From Peribacillus folii (GTDB lineage Bacteria > Bacillota > Bacilli > Bacillales > DSM-1321): 64,000 nucleotides of DNA. Shown piece by piece: positions 63,717 to 64,000 of this stretch (the stretch's first letter is position 1; each line of letters opens with the position of its first letter). The notes beneath the pieces were generated by a model that saw only the letters and a program-made list of their open reading frames with translations, was not told the DNA's origin and ran no database searches. The stretch covers positions 62,001 through 126,000 of the forward strand of contig NZ_JASJOM010000005.1 in NCBI RefSeq assembly GCF_030271255.1, written 5' to 3'. The translations under genes were made by a program, and so were the position numbers.

Positions 63717-64000
63717 TTAATGATGTCTTTGTAGAAACATCTCTAATGGCATAATAGCCGAAGATTCAAATTTTTAGGTTCCAATTTTGAAATGAAGAAC
63801 TCCAAAATTGGAACACCTCTCCTTCGTTTCTTTGATTCACTCGCAAATTATGAATGATATCTTTTTAAATTTCTTCTTTGAACCAATAAAAGATATAAGG
63901 GTTAATTCTACAAAAATAATTACTAATATTTTAAAAAATAAAATTAGTACACTTCTTAGTGACACCTTTTCCCTACAAATAAAAGAATCCATCTTGAAAA
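63717..64000. other. Right-edge intergenic region with an inverted repeat
   Basis: No gene. GGTTCCAATTTTG and CAAAATTGGAACACC form an inverted repeat at 63778-63818 with a 13-base spacer. It may be an operator or the terminator of a gene to the right. AT-rich to the end. Confidence 0.4.

Noticed and set aside
1-64000. CRISPR array, tRNA, rRNA or intact prophage
   Set aside because: No regularly spaced direct repeats with unique spacers, no cloverleaf or rRNA-like sequence, and no phage structural genes were seen.

Overview
The window reads as a chromosomal segment of an endospore-forming Bacillaceae, most like the Peribacillus/Bacillus simplex group. This is inferred from gene content and style: a YjcZ-type spore protein, the spore protein CsgA, a DUF1659/DUF2922/YvrJ trio, a KGG stress protein behind a sigma-B-like promoter, LXG toxins, strong AAGGAGG ribosome sites with some TTG/GTG starts, and moderate-to-low GC. 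No rRNA, tRNA, CRISPR array or intact transposon was seen.

Layout. 0-1.4 kb: a hydrolase and a YjcZ spore protein. 2.1-5.5 kb: a bacteriocin-like locus (secreted peptide, two membrane proteins, ATPase) with a large hairpin after the peptide gene. 5.8-10 kb: small stress and sporulation genes. 10.0-10.5 kb: about 20 degenerate copies of a 21-bp repeat. 10.5-15.4 kb: a 3-hydroxybutyrate module (GntP permease, BdhA, second GntP permease) with a divergent LysR regulator. 15.5-28 kb: housekeeping and accessory genes. These include a guanine-class riboswitch in front of a nucleosidase-like lipoprotein, a ZIP transporter, an L,D-transpeptidase, a chemoreceptor, and a MocR regulator divergent from an EamA exporter. 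Inside this stretch, 21.7-23.3 kb is a low-GC island: a secreted protein and a 48-residue membrane peptide between two apparent IS relics.

29-42.7 kb is a defence island. It holds two related PLD-nuclease/SF2-helicase proteins around a MazG-like and a MutT-like pyrophosphohydrolase, an EVE-domain McrB with McrC, and a 1170-residue SIR2 protein. 43-52 kb is a polymorphic-toxin locus: two near-identical LXG toxin bodies with different HNH-type C-terminal nucleases, each followed by a different immunity gene (Syd type, SUKH-4 type). Orphan immunity-like genes (SMI1/KNR4, ankyrin) lie around them; two are broken and one looks 5'-truncated. A deletion-fused remnant of a methionine transporter also lies there.

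52-64 kb: an MFS exporter, an ABC exporter, a Fur-box-controlled ferric-siderophore ABC importer, the intact MetNPQ importer, a Fur-box-controlled siderophore-type esterase, two possible small membrane peptides and a lipoprotein.

The strongest candidates for new biology are the PLD-helicase/MazG/NUDIX cluster, the bacteriocin-like locus at 2.1-5.5 kb, the toxin/immunity cassette array, and the pairing of a guanine riboswitch with a nucleosidase whose catalytic Asp position is Asn. All functions are read from motifs by eye; no database search was run.
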